From positions 1 through 33,037 of the forward strand of contig NZBG01000012.1 of assembly GCA_002687795.1 (NCBI GenBank): 33,037 nt of DNA. The letters are read 5' to 3'. Positions within the stretch are counted from its first letter, which is position 1, and each line of letters starts with the position of its first letter. Shown one piece after another: positions 16,175 through 25,081 of this stretch. This DNA comes from Candidatus Woesearchaeota archaeon (GTDB taxonomy: Archaea > Nanobdellota > Nanobdellia > Woesearchaeales > GCA-2687795). A model generated the notes under the pieces. The model did no database searches. It had not been told where the DNA came from and saw nothing but the letters and a program-made list of their open reading frames with translations. Both the position numbers and the translations under genes were made by a program.

Positions 16175-17134
16175 ATGGATAAAAAACTATTATCTTTAAC
16201 ATTATTAACAGCATTAATATTGATTGTTGGTTGCGCGGAGGAGGCTCAAGAAACAAGCTCAGCTTCTCCCTTTTTAGGGGGCACTAAAGGCATTGTTGCT
16301 GAATTTCAGGACATGGGCATAAGGAACGAGAGAACAGGCCAGAACGAGATATATGAAGGAGAAACCTTCCCGATTGAGATTCTTGTTTGGAACAAAGGCG
16401 AGGATGATGTTGAACCAAGTAATCTTCTGGTTTCTTTAATGGGAATTAATCTTCCTGATTTTGATAATATAACTGGCGAAAATGATCCAAATGTTGAGGA
16501 AGGTGCTTTATCTAATATCGCAAAAATTGAAAGGATTTCTGAATTTAACCCAGAGGGCGGAGAAATACCCCTTAATTTCATTGAATCTGACGCAGATGGC
16601 GCTAACTATACTATCAATTTAACAGGCTCCAGCTATAATGTTAACCTGTTTGCATCTGTTGTTTATAATTATACAACCTATGTGGCTGTGCCAAAGCTGT
16701 GTTATAACGGCGACCCTGCAAACACTGATATCTGTGTTGTTGATGAAGAAAAGGATGTTTTCTCATCTGCTGCGCCTATCCAGGTGAAAAAGGCAGAGGA
16801 AAAGAGAGCAGGTTCAGGTATTATAGCTGTTGAATTTGATGTAGAAAATGTTGGCAGCGGAAAGGTAACAAAACAGGGAGAAGGCTTTGACAACAGATAT
16901 GATCAGTTCGAATTTAAAATGCCAGACGCTACTGAAGCAGCAAACTGGGCTTGCACATCAGGCGGCAACACTGATTGGGGAAGACTTGACAAGAGCGGTA
17001 AAGCAAAGATCAGATGCAAGAGGAATACGCAGATACAAAAGAATGATGCAGTCTACACAAGAGAGTTTGGCTTAGAGATAAAGTATAAATACAAAGATAT
17101 TATACAGGACTCTGTGAGAATCTTGAAGAGCTAA
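16175..17134 (+). CDS. Lipoprotein with two Ig-like domains, unknown role
   Basis: 319 residues. The signal peptide ends with the lipobox LIVGC (Cys20), so the mature protein is probably lipid-anchored outside the cell. After a Ser/Thr-rich linker, residues ~38-205 form a beta-rich domain opening GIVAEFQDMGI and containing VWNKGEDDVEPSNLLVSL, as in CARDB-like folds. A second beta domain (~215-310) opens GIIAVEFDVENVGSG. The second domain has a Cys pair (WACTSGG, IRCKR). A strong Shine-Dalgarno (AAGGAGG, about 16161-16167) precedes the ATG after a leader of roughly 40 nt, in contrast to the many leaderless genes around it. Similar lipoproteins seem common in DPANN archaea, from memory. Confidence 0.7.
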   Translation: MDKKLLSLTLLTALILIVGCAEEAQETSSASPFLGGTKGIVAEFQDMGIRNERTGQNEIYEGETFPIEILVWNKGEDDVEPSNLLVSLMGINLPDFDNITGENDPNVEEGALSNIAKIERISEFNPEGGEIPLNFIESDADGANYTINLTGSSYNVNLFASVVYNYTTYVAVPKLCYNGDPANTDICVVDEEKDVFSSAAPIQVKKAEEKRAGSGIIAVEFDVENVGSGKVTKQGEGFDNRYDQFEFKMPDATEAANWACTSGGNTDWGRLDKSGKAKIRCKRNTQIQKNDAVYTREFGLEIKYKYKDIIQDSVRILKS

Positions 17135-17220
17135 GAACTCTTTTTTATTATTTTCTTTTTTTCTATTTCTGATATTGTAAACAATTTCTTGTAGGATATG
17201 TTCTTCGCGGATTTGCTCAG

Positions 17221-17248
17221 CCCTGCTCTCTGAGCAGGGTTCTTTTTT
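17221..17248 (+). terminator. Hairpin plus T-run after the lipoprotein gene
   Basis: CCCTGCTC pairs with GAGCAGGG across a 3-nt loop, followed by TTCTTTTTT. This is an intrinsic-terminator shape on the plus strand, about 85 nt after the lipoprotein stop. Confidence 0.5.
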
Positions 17249-17279
17249 CTCCCCCTCGGAAATCAAGGGGGAGAAAAAA
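17243..17279. terminator. 14-bp T/A-flanked hairpin, possible two-way terminator
   Basis: TTTTTTCTCCCCCT (17243-17256) pairs perfectly with 17266-17279 around a 9-nt loop. Each strand ends in a T-run, so it could stop transcription from both convergent genes. Confidence 0.45.
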
Positions 17280-17425
17280 TAAGTCTGGCAGGTAAGTTAA
17301 ATTTGCGAAGTCCCAGAGGGACACCAGAAACACGAAGTGTTTCTCAGTGCAAATTTATGGCAACTTACCGCCAGACCTGAGCAAATCTACAGCACTAACT
17401 AGGCGATATACACCTTAACTTAGAA

Positions 17426-18382
17426 TTATTTTATATTTACCAACACAACCTGGCTTAGCAACGCTTCCAGCTGTATGAACTCATCAGAGCCCTCAGTCAT
17501 CCTGAACTCTGCCTCACCGCACTTATTAATAAGAAGCATCCTTTTCCTGTCATCAATCTCCAGGTTTAAGATTTCTGCCTGAATCTGCTTGATAATATCC
17601 AGGCCGGAAAGCCCATACTCCAGCATAACATTCAGCAGCTTCTCCCTTGCCTGGCTAAACTTATTCTCCAATGCCAGCCTCAACACCTCATTAACCTCTT
17701 TCGGCTTTGCAACAGAAGCTAATGAATATACTATCTCTTCATTAACCTCTTTGCCAAGCGCTGCGCAGCTTTGCATTATATTTTCCAGTCTTCTGCAGTC
17801 GCCGTTGCTAACCTCAAACAATGCCAGCTTTGCTTTCTCATCAATAACAAGGCCTTCTTCTTTTGATATCTTCTCAGTTATAACGGAAATATCCTCTTTC
17901 TTAAGAGGCTTGAACTTAAAAACAGCGCACCTGCTCTGTATAGGATCAACAATCTTGCTGCTCCAGTTGCAGCTTAAAATAAATCTGGTAGTCTTAGTAT
18001 AATTCTCCATTGTTCTCCTTAAAGCCTGCTGAGCCTCCCTTGTCAGTGCATCAGCTTCATCAAGAAATATTATCTTAAAGGGAACATCCCCTATAGCCCT
18101 TGTTCTTGCAAAATCCTTTACTTGGTTTCTTACAGTATCTATCCCTCTTGAATCAGATGCATTAAGCTCAAGAAAATTCTGCCCCCAGCTATCTCCAAAC
18201 AGTTTCTTTGCCACAACTATGGATAAGCTTGACTTGCCAACCCCTGCCGGCCCGGAAAACATCAGATGAGGCATATTCTTCTGCTCAACAAACGCCTTTA
18301 CTTTGCTAACTATATCATCCTGACCCTTAATATCAGAGAAATCATTAGGCCTGTACTTTTCTGTCCAGATAGCGTTTGCCAT
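17426..18382 (-). CDS. rfcS: Replication factor C small subunit (clamp loader)
   Basis: 318 residues, the family's length. AAA+ ATPase that, with the large subunit, loads PCNA onto primed DNA. Seen: WTEKYRPNDFSDIKGQ at the N-terminus, Walker A GPAGVGKSS (44-52), Walker B FLDEAD (106-111), sensor 1 FILSCNWSSKI, the arginine finger box SRC (150-152), and the C-terminal collar helices. An AT-rich box lies upstream. A PRC-barrel gene ends 40 nt before its start, so they may be co-transcribed. No large subunit is in the window. Confidence 0.95.
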   Translation of the reverse strand: MANAIWTEKYRPNDFSDIKGQDDIVSKVKAFVEQKNMPHLMFSGPAGVGKSSLSIVVAKKLFGDSWGQNFLELNASDSRGIDTVRNQVKDFARTRAIGDVPFKIIFLDEADALTREAQQALRRTMENYTKTTRFILSCNWSSKIVDPIQSRCAVFKFKPLKKEDISVITEKISKEEGLVIDEKAKLALFEVSNGDCRRLENIMQSCAALGKEVNEEIVYSLASVAKPKEVNEVLRLALENKFSQAREKLLNVMLEYGLSGLDIIKQIQAEILNLEIDDRKRMLLINKCGEAEFRMTEGSDEFIQLEALLSQVVLVNIK

Positions 18383-18422
18383 AGAAAAAGGAAATAAGAA
18401 GGTATTAATAAAGATTTAGTAT

Positions 18423-18686
18423 TTAGATAATATCTTCCTCAGAAACAACCATAAAATCACCGGTAGCCAGGACAGCGCTGAAAGGAATCAGAATCTCCCC
18501 GTCTTTATTCTTCTCAAGCTCTAATTTCTCGGTATAAGATGTTGGGCTGCTCAGCACAATATGGATCAGTTCACCGCTTCTTGTCTCAAAGATAATGTCA
18601 CCAACCTCGCCAAATCTTTTACCGGTCTTGCTTACAACCGTCTTGCCTATAAGCTGTTTTGAGAACTTTTTTTCTTCTTCTGCCAT
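18423..18686 (-). CDS. PRC-barrel domain protein
   Basis: 87 residues forming one PRC-barrel: KQLIGKTVVSKTGKRFGEVGDIIFETRSGELIHIVL, then ILIPFSAVLATGDFMVVSEED. Small free-standing PRC-barrel proteins are widespread in archaea. Related domains occur in RimM and in the division protein CdvA, and their molecular role here is unknown. A GAGGGG Shine-Dalgarno precedes the ATG. It is upstream of rfcS on the same strand. Confidence 0.85.
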   Translation of the reverse strand: MAEEEKKFSKQLIGKTVVSKTGKRFGEVGDIIFETRSGELIHIVLSSPTSYTEKLELEKNKDGEILIPFSAVLATGDFMVVSEEDII

Positions 18687-18794
18687 ATTTTCCCCTCTAC
18701 CTGTTTAGTAAAATAAATGGTGGATGCAGATATATATAAATGTTTCTATACCCCATAAGATAAATTAATCTAAATTTGAACATCACCTGACTTT

Positions 18795-19859
18795 TCAGTA
18801 ATTCAGCTTAAACCTCAACACAGCCCCTATGCCACCTAAACCTTCAAGCTTCTTGCCAGCTTCATTATCCCCGCTGATGATAAAAATCTCAGCCTTCATC
18901 TGCTCTGTCAGCTTCATCAGCTCTTCAATTTCACTAAATCTATTCTCCTGCCTGCTCTTTTGTATCAAAGAGTCTGTAACCAATAATTTGGTAACAGCGC
19001 CAGCATTAACAGCCCCTTTAACCTCTTTTAATCCATAAGCCGCCAGATTATCCTTAGAAATCTCCTTAAAAAGCTCCTCAACAAGCCCCATTTCCTTTGC
19101 AATCCTTTCTTTCTTTAGGATATTCCTTATCTCATCCCTTTTTAAGACCTCGTTAACCCCTGAGCTGCCTGTGTTAGAGCAGGTAGCCAAAACAATCTTT
19201 TTCTTTAATTCCTCGTTCTTAGCTGTCTTCATCAGCTCTTCCTTCCAGAACGCAGGAGAAGCAAGCAGTATATGCCTTATCTTATACCTTTTATCATATT
19301 CTTCTATCTTCCTTATAATATCAGAATAAAAAGTATTCTTTACATTGACCCCTTCAACCTTCTTACTAACATCCCCCTTAAGATGAGAAAGCAGCTTATA
19401 GCCCTGCTTCTTAAGCAACCCAAAATCAGCCTCTTCCCTGTCAAAAACGCAGATTAGAATATCCTCCTTCCTTTGCTCCTTTGCCTCTTTCAGCCTATCT
19501 AACTGGAACTTCAGCCAATGCTCTTTAATAACAGTTATCACACTATTCTCTTCTATGTTAAATGTATGGTAAGAGCCTTTCTGGACATCCTCAGGCCCTT
19601 CTATGATTATCCCCGAGACCCTTAAAATATCAGAATACTTATGAAACTCTAACTTCTCCGCTTTTATAGAGATAAAGACATGTTTCTTAGCAACCTTCTG
19701 CGCTCTCTCGCCTTCCTTGCCAAGCTTGATCTTTCTTATTGTTTTCCCCCGGACTATATCCTCAGGCTCTATAACCTGGCTTAGATACCATAAATCATCC
19801 ATGGTTTTTATCTTAACAGTAACCAATCCTTTTTTGGCATTTTGCTTTATTATATCCAT
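18795..19859 (-). CDS. pelA: Pelota (Dom34), ribosome rescue factor
   Basis: 354 residues. An eRF1-like factor without the GGQ motif; it enters the empty A site of stalled ribosomes with aEF1A or ABCE1 and promotes subunit splitting. The N-terminal Sm-like domain has DDLWYLSQVIEPEDIVRGKTIRK, typical of Pelota. The middle domain contains LICVFDREEADFGLL and the C-terminal domain ends IISGDNEAGKKLEGLGGIGAVLRFKL. Its promoter shares one symmetric TATA box with the divergent gene at 19913, and the message is likely leaderless. Confidence 0.93.
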   Translation of the reverse strand: MDIIKQNAKKGLVTVKIKTMDDLWYLSQVIEPEDIVRGKTIRKIKLGKEGERAQKVAKKHVFISIKAEKLEFHKYSDILRVSGIIIEGPEDVQKGSYHTFNIEENSVITVIKEHWLKFQLDRLKEAKEQRKEDILICVFDREEADFGLLKKQGYKLLSHLKGDVSKKVEGVNVKNTFYSDIIRKIEEYDKRYKIRHILLASPAFWKEELMKTAKNEELKKKIVLATCSNTGSSGVNEVLKRDEIRNILKKERIAKEMGLVEELFKEISKDNLAAYGLKEVKGAVNAGAVTKLLVTDSLIQKSRQENRFSEIEELMKLTEQMKAEIFIISGDNEAGKKLEGLGGIGAVLRFKLNY

Positions 19860-19881
19860 TATCTTCTAATAAAACAAAAGC

Positions 19882-19893
19882 TTTATATATAAA
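19882..19893. promoter_or_regulatory. Symmetric TATA box shared by two divergent leaderless genes
   Basis: TTTATATATAAA is a perfect 12-bp palindrome whose centre lies ~25 nt before the ATG at 19913 and ~28 nt before the pelA ATG at 19859. That is the usual archaeal TATA-to-start distance on both sides, so a single box may serve both genes and direction would depend on the flanking BRE. Confidence 0.6.
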
Positions 19894-19912
19894 ATTATTT
19901 ATAGTATAGGCA

Positions 19913-21112
19913 ATGTTTAACAGAAAAAAGGGCCAGACGAGTCCTGGCGGGCAAGCCGCGTCACTTATAGGACTTATATTGCTATTGATTGTTTTCTATA
20001 TAGTGTTTCTTCCGCCATCTGAGAGAGAGGCTTTGTTGGACGGTGATGGTGATGAAGATGATGGAGATGATGACAATGGGGAAAATATCAATGAAACCCT
20101 GCTCTCGGAAGCTGTTGGCACATTATCTTATCTTGGGAAAGATAAGGTTGAAAAAACCATCCCGAACATCTACCTGTCTGAAGCCACAAACGCTAAAGAA
20201 ATTGAAAAATTTAACCCTTTTTATATAAAAAACAGCTGGTTCGACAAGAAATCCAAGACCCTAAGTTTTAATATAGACAATCTTGAAAACACTGATAATT
20301 TTATACTATCTTTTAAGGCAAGGACACATAAAGGAATCCTCACAATAAAACTAAACGAGAGGGTAATATACGAATATAGCGTTAACAAGCTTGACGTTGG
20401 GCCTATTAAGCTTAAGAAGGACTTGTTAAAAGAAAATGATAACGTTCTTGAATTCTCTGTTTCCGGCATAGGCGCAAAGTTCTGGAAAACAAATGAATAC
20501 AGCATAGAGGATACAAGAATTTTTGCTGATATAACAGACCTCAGCAGGCAAAAGAGCCAGAACATATTCATCCTCACAAGCGGGGAGTACCAAAACATAA
20601 ACAAGGCGAAAATAAGAATGATTCCTTACTGCTCCGGGCAGGAAAGCGTTGGCGTACTGAACATCTGGATAAACAACCATGACATTTACTCATCCTTGCC
20701 TGTATGCGATGACCCTATTGTACAGGAAATCCCTATTGACATAATAAACATAGGAGAAAATAATATAGTCTTCAAGTCAGATGACGGCTCTTATTCTGTT
20801 GAGCAAGTAAGATTAACATTTGACCTGAAAGAAACAAAATCTGTGACATACTTCTTTGAGCTGGAACAAGAAGACTATGATGACATCACTAATGAAGACA
20901 AGAGCGCTTACTTAAAGCTGGAATTTGTTGATGATGATGAGCCAAAGGAAGCGGAGATAAGCGTTAACGGCCATAAAGTAATGGTAGACCAGACAAAGCC
21001 GGAATATTCAAGGAGAATAGACCACTGGGTAAAGGCCGAGAACAACTATGTTATAATCAAGCCAAAGACGTTGCTGAAGATTGTCAGCATGGATATTTAT
21101 CTTGAGGATTAG
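19913..21112 (+). CDS. Membrane-anchored beta-rich surface protein
   Basis: 399 residues. The N-terminus FNRKKGQTSPGGQAASLIGLILLLIVFYIVFLPPSERE is a positively charged head and one hydrophobic span, as in many exported DPANN proteins and reminiscent of pilin-type signals. A very acidic Asp/Gly linker (~45-58) leads to a beta-rich ectodomain with two jelly-roll-like parts; SWFDKKSKTLSFNIDNLENT and LTIKLNERVIYEYSV suggest a carbohydrate-binding or lectin-like fold. No catalytic motif seen. It is expressed from a TATA box shared with pelA and probably lacks a leader. Function unknown; a surface or cell-contact role is a guess. Confidence 0.65.
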   Translation: MFNRKKGQTSPGGQAASLIGLILLLIVFYIVFLPPSEREALLDGDGDEDDGDDDNGENINETLLSEAVGTLSYLGKDKVEKTIPNIYLSEATNAKEIEKFNPFYIKNSWFDKKSKTLSFNIDNLENTDNFILSFKARTHKGILTIKLNERVIYEYSVNKLDVGPIKLKKDLLKENDNVLEFSVSGIGAKFWKTNEYSIEDTRIFADITDLSRQKSQNIFILTSGEYQNINKAKIRMIPYCSGQESVGVLNIWINNHDIYSSLPVCDDPIVQEIPIDIINIGENNIVFKSDDGSYSVEQVRLTFDLKETKSVTYFFELEQEDYDDITNEDKSAYLKLEFVDDDEPKEAEISVNGHKVMVDQTKPEYSRRIDHWVKAENNYVIIKPKTLLKIVSMDIYLED

Positions 21113-21181
21113 AATAATTAAACTATGTGTTAACTAATTTCTGTAAGGCGAAAAAAAGTTTTTCAAACTTATTTAGTAATG

Positions 21182-21862
21182 TTATTCAACCACAGTCCCC
21201 TTAAACTCCTTATTCTCTAGAAAACCCTTAAAATTCTCCAGCTCAGTGCCTTTCATAATAATAACCTTAATCCCCAGCTTCTCAGCTTTCTCAGAGGCAA
21301 CAGGATCAAAAGGCAGGTTCATTCCCGCTTTCCATTTATTACCCACAACTCTTCTGAAGTCTTTCCAGGAAATATTTTCCAAAGGCTTTGCATCCTTATA
21401 TTTCTTAGGGTCCTTATCATACACATATTCCACATTAGAAAGATTGATAACAGCACTGGCATTAAGGCTATCTGCAAACAAAACAGCATCTTTATCTGTT
21501 GAGCAGCCAGGCAGCCAGCCTGCGCAGACGATTATCTTCTTATCTGTATTAACTTTCTTAGAATAATCAATAATCACCTTTTCATAAGCCTGCTCAGAAA
21601 ATATTGCCCTCACAAGCTCAGCATTTAATCTTGTTGCCATGATGCCTATCCAGTCATAATCAGTATCCTTGACCTTAGCTATCTTAGCGGCATACTCATA
21701 ATACCTCCTGCATACCCTGCCCCCGCCGCATACAATAACAGCTCTGTTCCCATCCTTAACAAAATCAAGGATTATCTTTCTAAAACCCTTCAGGAAACTG
21801 ACATCAACCTCATCAGGCGCGATTATTGAGCCTCCAAGCGATATTATAACAGTTTTTGCCAT
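21182..21862 (-). CDS. pyrH: UMP kinase, archaeal type
   Basis: 226 residues. Amino acid kinase fold; phosphorylates UMP to UDP with ATP. Seen: VIISLGGSIIAPDEV (phosphate loop), VIVCGGGRVCRRYYEYA, DYDWIGIMATRLNAELVRA, LPGCSTDKDAVLFA, and the nucleotide-binding INLSNVEYVYDKDPKKYKDAKPL. A TATA-like TTTATAAAAAG (21882-21892) lies about 25 nt upstream on the minus strand. It stands back to back with pyrG, whose product acts two steps later in the same pathway. Confidence 0.94.
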   Translation of the reverse strand: MAKTVIISLGGSIIAPDEVDVSFLKGFRKIILDFVKDGNRAVIVCGGGRVCRRYYEYAAKIAKVKDTDYDWIGIMATRLNAELVRAIFSEQAYEKVIIDYSKKVNTDKKIIVCAGWLPGCSTDKDAVLFADSLNASAVINLSNVEYVYDKDPKKYKDAKPLENISWKDFRRVVGNKWKAGMNLPFDPVASEKAEKLGIKVIIMKGTELENFKGFLENKEFKGTVVE

Positions 21863-21958
21863 AACAAACCTAAGACAGAATCTTTATAAAAAGCTTTCTA
21901 AAACAAATAGACTAAAACAAATGAAAAAATTTTTAAACAGCGCTTGATTGCTCTTTTT

Positions 21959-23671
21959 ATGCAAGAAAAATTAAAAGAGATAGCAAAGAAAACCGAAGGC
22001 TCTGAATTCTATACATCATTTCCTCGAGGCTACAAGCCAGGAAAAACAAAATACATCATAACCACAGGCTCGGTTATATCCGGTGTGGGAAAAGGAACAT
22101 TTTCCTCCTGCCTTGGCAGCATGCTGAGGATGTATCATGGGCTTAATATAACCCCTTTAAAATTTGAATGCTATGTAAACTATGACGCAGGCACACTAAA
22201 CCCTTACAGGCATGGAGAAGTCTTTGTTCTTGATGACGGCACAGAAACAGACCTTGACCTGGGAACATATGAAAGGATGCTTAACAAAAGCCTGACAAAA
22301 AACAGCTTTGTAACAATGGGCAGGGTCTTCAAAACAATAATAGACAAAGAAAGGAAAGGCGATTACCTTGGCAGAGACGTAGAATTTATTCCTCATATAA
22401 CAGGCGAAATAAAAAGCTTTGTAAGAAAGCTTGCAGTCGAATCAAAAGCTGACATTCTCATGATTGAAATCGGCGGCACAGTTGGAGAGATCCAGAACTC
22501 TCTCTACCTTGAAGCGATGAGAGAGCTTGCATATGAAGAAGGCAGGCAGAACGCATGCTTCATCAACGTTACCTACATCCTTCAGCCAGGCTCTCTTGGA
22601 GAGCAGAAAAGCAAAGCAGCCCAGCTGGGAATAAAAGCCCTGATGAGCGTTGGCATACAGCCTGACATAATAATCTGCAGGTCTGAAAAGCCCATAACAG
22701 AAAAAATCAAGGAAAAAATAAGCATATACTCCAATGTCCCAGTCTCAAGAACGATAGGCTTCCATGACACAAGGAACATATACAAATTCCCGTTAACGCT
22801 AAAAGAAAAAGAAATTGACAAAGCTGTTCTTGAAATCCTAAGCCTCAAGCCAGGCAAATCTGTTCCTGAGCTGAAAAAATGGAAAGAGCTTGTAGAAAAA
22901 ATAGACAAAGCTGAAAAAGAAATAACAATAGGCATGGCAGGAAAATATACAAACGTCCATGACTCTTACATAAGCATACTAAAAGCATTGGAGCACACTG
23001 CGCCATATTATAATGCATCCATAAAAATAAAATGGATAGAAGCTGAAGAAATAGAAAAAGGCAGAGTTTCTGTTAAGGACGCCCTAAAAGACATTGACGC
23101 CCTCATTGTCCCGGGCGGCTTTGGCAAGAGAGGCACAGAAGGAAAGATTGAATGCATAAAATATGCAAGAGAAAACAATGTACCCTTCCTTGGCTTATGC
23201 TTCGGCTTCCAGATGGCAGTCATAGAATATGCAAGAAACATGTGCGGAATAAAAGAAGCAAACTCCACAGAAGTTGAGCCCGAATGCAAAGAAAACGTGA
23301 TAGACTTCCTCCCTGAGCAAAAAAAGATAGAAGGCCTTGGGGGAAATATGAGGCTTGGCAGTTATCCAGCAGTCCTCAAAAAAGGAAGCCTTGTCTGTGG
23401 TTTGTATAATAATGAGAAGATAGATGAAAGGCATCGCCATAGGTATGAAGTAAACAATAAATATGTTGAGCAGCTGGAAAAGAAAGGGCTGGTTTTCTCA
23501 GGCAGATCCCCAAAAGGAAACCTTATGGAATTCTTAGAGCTCCCCGGCCATAGGTTCTTTATAGGAACCCAGGCTCACCCATGCTTCAAATCAAGGCCAA
23601 GCAGCCCAAGCCCTGTCTTCTCCGGGCTGATTAAAGCTGCTCTTGAACATTCTCAGAAAAAGTCTACATAA
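21959..23671 (+). CDS. pyrG: CTP synthase, with an altered glutaminase triad
   Basis: 570 residues from the ATG at 21959, chosen because a TATA-like TTTTTAAAC lies ~26 nt upstream; a TTG at 21944 would add 5 residues. Makes CTP from UTP, ATP and glutamine. The amidoligase domain has ITTGSVISGVGKGTFSS, IEIGGTVGEIQNSLYLEA and LQPGSLGEQKSKAAQLG. The glutaminase domain has PGGFGKRG and GLCFGFQMAVIEY with nucleophilic Cys. The usual HPE of the Cys-His-Glu triad reads HPC here (His540, Cys542), in TQAHPCFKSRPSSPSP, so the Glu is missing. There is also an N-terminal extension of about 28 residues. The gene's end overlaps the facing DHH gene by 8 nt. Confidence 0.93.
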   Translation: MQEKLKEIAKKTEGSEFYTSFPRGYKPGKTKYIITTGSVISGVGKGTFSSCLGSMLRMYHGLNITPLKFECYVNYDAGTLNPYRHGEVFVLDDGTETDLDLGTYERMLNKSLTKNSFVTMGRVFKTIIDKERKGDYLGRDVEFIPHITGEIKSFVRKLAVESKADILMIEIGGTVGEIQNSLYLEAMRELAYEEGRQNACFINVTYILQPGSLGEQKSKAAQLGIKALMSVGIQPDIIICRSEKPITEKIKEKISIYSNVPVSRTIGFHDTRNIYKFPLTLKEKEIDKAVLEILSLKPGKSVPELKKWKELVEKIDKAEKEITIGMAGKYTNVHDSYISILKALEHTAPYYNASIKIKWIEAEEIEKGRVSVKDALKDIDALIVPGGFGKRGTEGKIECIKYARENNVPFLGLCFGFQMAVIEYARNMCGIKEANSTEVEPECKENVIDFLPEQKKIEGLGGNMRLGSYPAVLKKGSLVCGLYNNEKIDERHRHRYEVNNKYVEQLEKKGLVFSGRSPKGNLMEFLELPGHRFFIGTQAHPCFKSRPSSPSPVFSGLIKAALEHSQKKST

Positions 23672-25064
23672 TATTCTTTCTTAACATATTTTTTGCAATC
23701 TTGATAAACTCTTCCTCCTTCTCTGAAGGTATGATCGCGCCGGCTGCCTGGGGATGGCCTCCTGAATCCCCGCAACCCACTTTCTTAATGATCTCTGTAA
23801 TAATCTGCCTTAAATCAACATCCTCAATGTTGCTCATACTTGCTATCCTTAATGAAACCTTCACCGTATTCTCCTCTGTCCTTGCCAAAGACATGATATA
23901 AGTGCCCTCCTCAATATTATTAGACCTTGACAGGATAGACGCAATAGTGCCGATCATTGAAGGCATAATATTATCCTTTGCATTAATAATCATCAGGCCC
24001 TTTTCTTTAAATATGCAATCTGAATCTTTATTCTCAGTATGCCACTTCAACGCTTTCACTATCTCTTTCTTATACTCATTAAGATTATTAATCGCCTTTC
24101 GCTTGGACTTCTCCTCATTTAAACAAACGCCAATCCCCAAAGACGCCTTATTAAGCCTGCCGCAGGAATTAAGAAGCGTGGAAAACTCTTTTGCATCCCT
24201 CAAAGGGCACTCCTTATCTTCCTCTATAAGCGTATACACATTGCCCAGAACATCCTCCGGATTCTTTTCAGCTGACCTCTTTAAGATAATAGCTGTCACA
24301 AGCTTCTTCATCTCATCTTCTGTCAGATGTATAAGCTTTCTCCAGCCTTTCTCTGTTTTTGGGTTGATGCCTACCTGGTCAAGAAACTGTATAACGCCTG
24401 ACTCAGAGCCAGTCACCCCTGGAATATAAGGGTCTGAGCAGTACTCCAGCACTTTATGGATTGGCTTTGTCTGCGCCCCAAATATCCTCAGCCCCTTTTT
24501 AACTTCAATCTTCTTCCCGCTAACCGCAATATCCAATATATCCCTATTCAGCCTCTGAAAACCGTTCTCCTCCTGCACATCCCCAATAGCCCCTATCACC
24601 GCTATATGCGCCATATCAATATTCTTATCCAGAGAAGAACAAAAAAGGTAAACAACCCCTGCCCCCGAAATTTCCTTTCCCCCGTCTATGCCAAACAGGT
24701 TAGGATTAATATGATAAGGAGACGCCTGTTTATCCTCAATCTCATGATGGTCTAAAATAAAGAAATTCTTATTATGGAACAGCTTCTTAATGCTGTTAAA
24801 ATAAGCGCTCCCCAAATCTGTAAAAATAAAAGTATTATAATCCTCCTTAGAAAGCTCTTCCAGCACCTCCTCACTCAGCTGCTGTACTATAGAAATAGAA
24901 TATCTCCTGTTCTCAGATGTCAGCAGCTTGATTAAAATAGAGCATGCGCAGATGCCGTCGCAATCCAGATGGGAAACAACCCTCACAGCTCCATTTTTAT
25001 CTATCTTCCTGAATTCTTTAGCGCTTTCTCTTAGATGCTCCCTAAAAAGCTCATACTTATCCAA
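23664..25064 (-). CDS. RecJ-like DHH family phosphoesterase
   Basis: 466 residues. DHH and DHHA1 domains. Metal motifs visible in order: SHLDCDGICACSI, FIFTDLGSA, FFILDHHEIED, GAIGDVQEENGF, and the DHHA1 motif GCGDSGGHPQAAGAI. Archaeal members are single-strand exonucleases or phosphodiesterases linked to replication (RecJ/GAN-like) or oligonucleotide degradation. It lies 17 nt after the uS15 gene on the same strand, a pairing known from other archaea. The 3' end overlaps pyrG by 8 nt tail to tail. Confidence 0.85.
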   Translation of the reverse strand: MDKYELFREHLRESAKEFRKIDKNGAVRVVSHLDCDGICACSILIKLLTSENRRYSISIVQQLSEEVLEELSKEDYNTFIFTDLGSAYFNSIKKLFHNKNFFILDHHEIEDKQASPYHINPNLFGIDGGKEISGAGVVYLFCSSLDKNIDMAHIAVIGAIGDVQEENGFQRLNRDILDIAVSGKKIEVKKGLRIFGAQTKPIHKVLEYCSDPYIPGVTGSESGVIQFLDQVGINPKTEKGWRKLIHLTEDEMKKLVTAIILKRSAEKNPEDVLGNVYTLIEEDKECPLRDAKEFSTLLNSCGRLNKASLGIGVCLNEEKSKRKAINNLNEYKKEIVKALKWHTENKDSDCIFKEKGLMIINAKDNIMPSMIGTIASILSRSNNIEEGTYIMSLARTEENTVKVSLRIASMSNIEDVDLRQIITEIIKKVGCGDSGGHPQAAGAIIPSEKEEEFIKIAKNMLRKNIM

Positions 25065-25081
25065 TTTATTTCACAATAGAA

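Larger units (their letters stand above)
17210..17387. other. Large nested self-complementary element between convergent genes (candidate ncRNA)
   Basis: The outer stem GATTTGCTCAG (17210-17220) pairs perfectly with 17377-17387. Inside, with almost no unpaired bases between arms, are: an 8-bp hairpin (17221-17228/17232-17239); a 14-bp hairpin (17243-17256/17266-17279); and a long arm of 7+8+8 bp (17283-17306 with 17349-17376, with one base bulged on one side and five on the other). That arm ends in two hairpins, TCCC-AGA-GGGA and AGAAACAC-GAA-GTGTTTCT. It lies between the ends of the lipoprotein and rfcS genes, so it could serve both as terminator. It is far more complex than a terminator, and I do not recognise an RNA family; a palindromic mobile repeat is another option. 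Confidence 0.6.

Noticed and set aside
17072..17266. 64-codon ORF across the structured element
   Set aside because: It crosses the 3' end of the lipoprotein gene and hairpin DNA, and its composition looks random.
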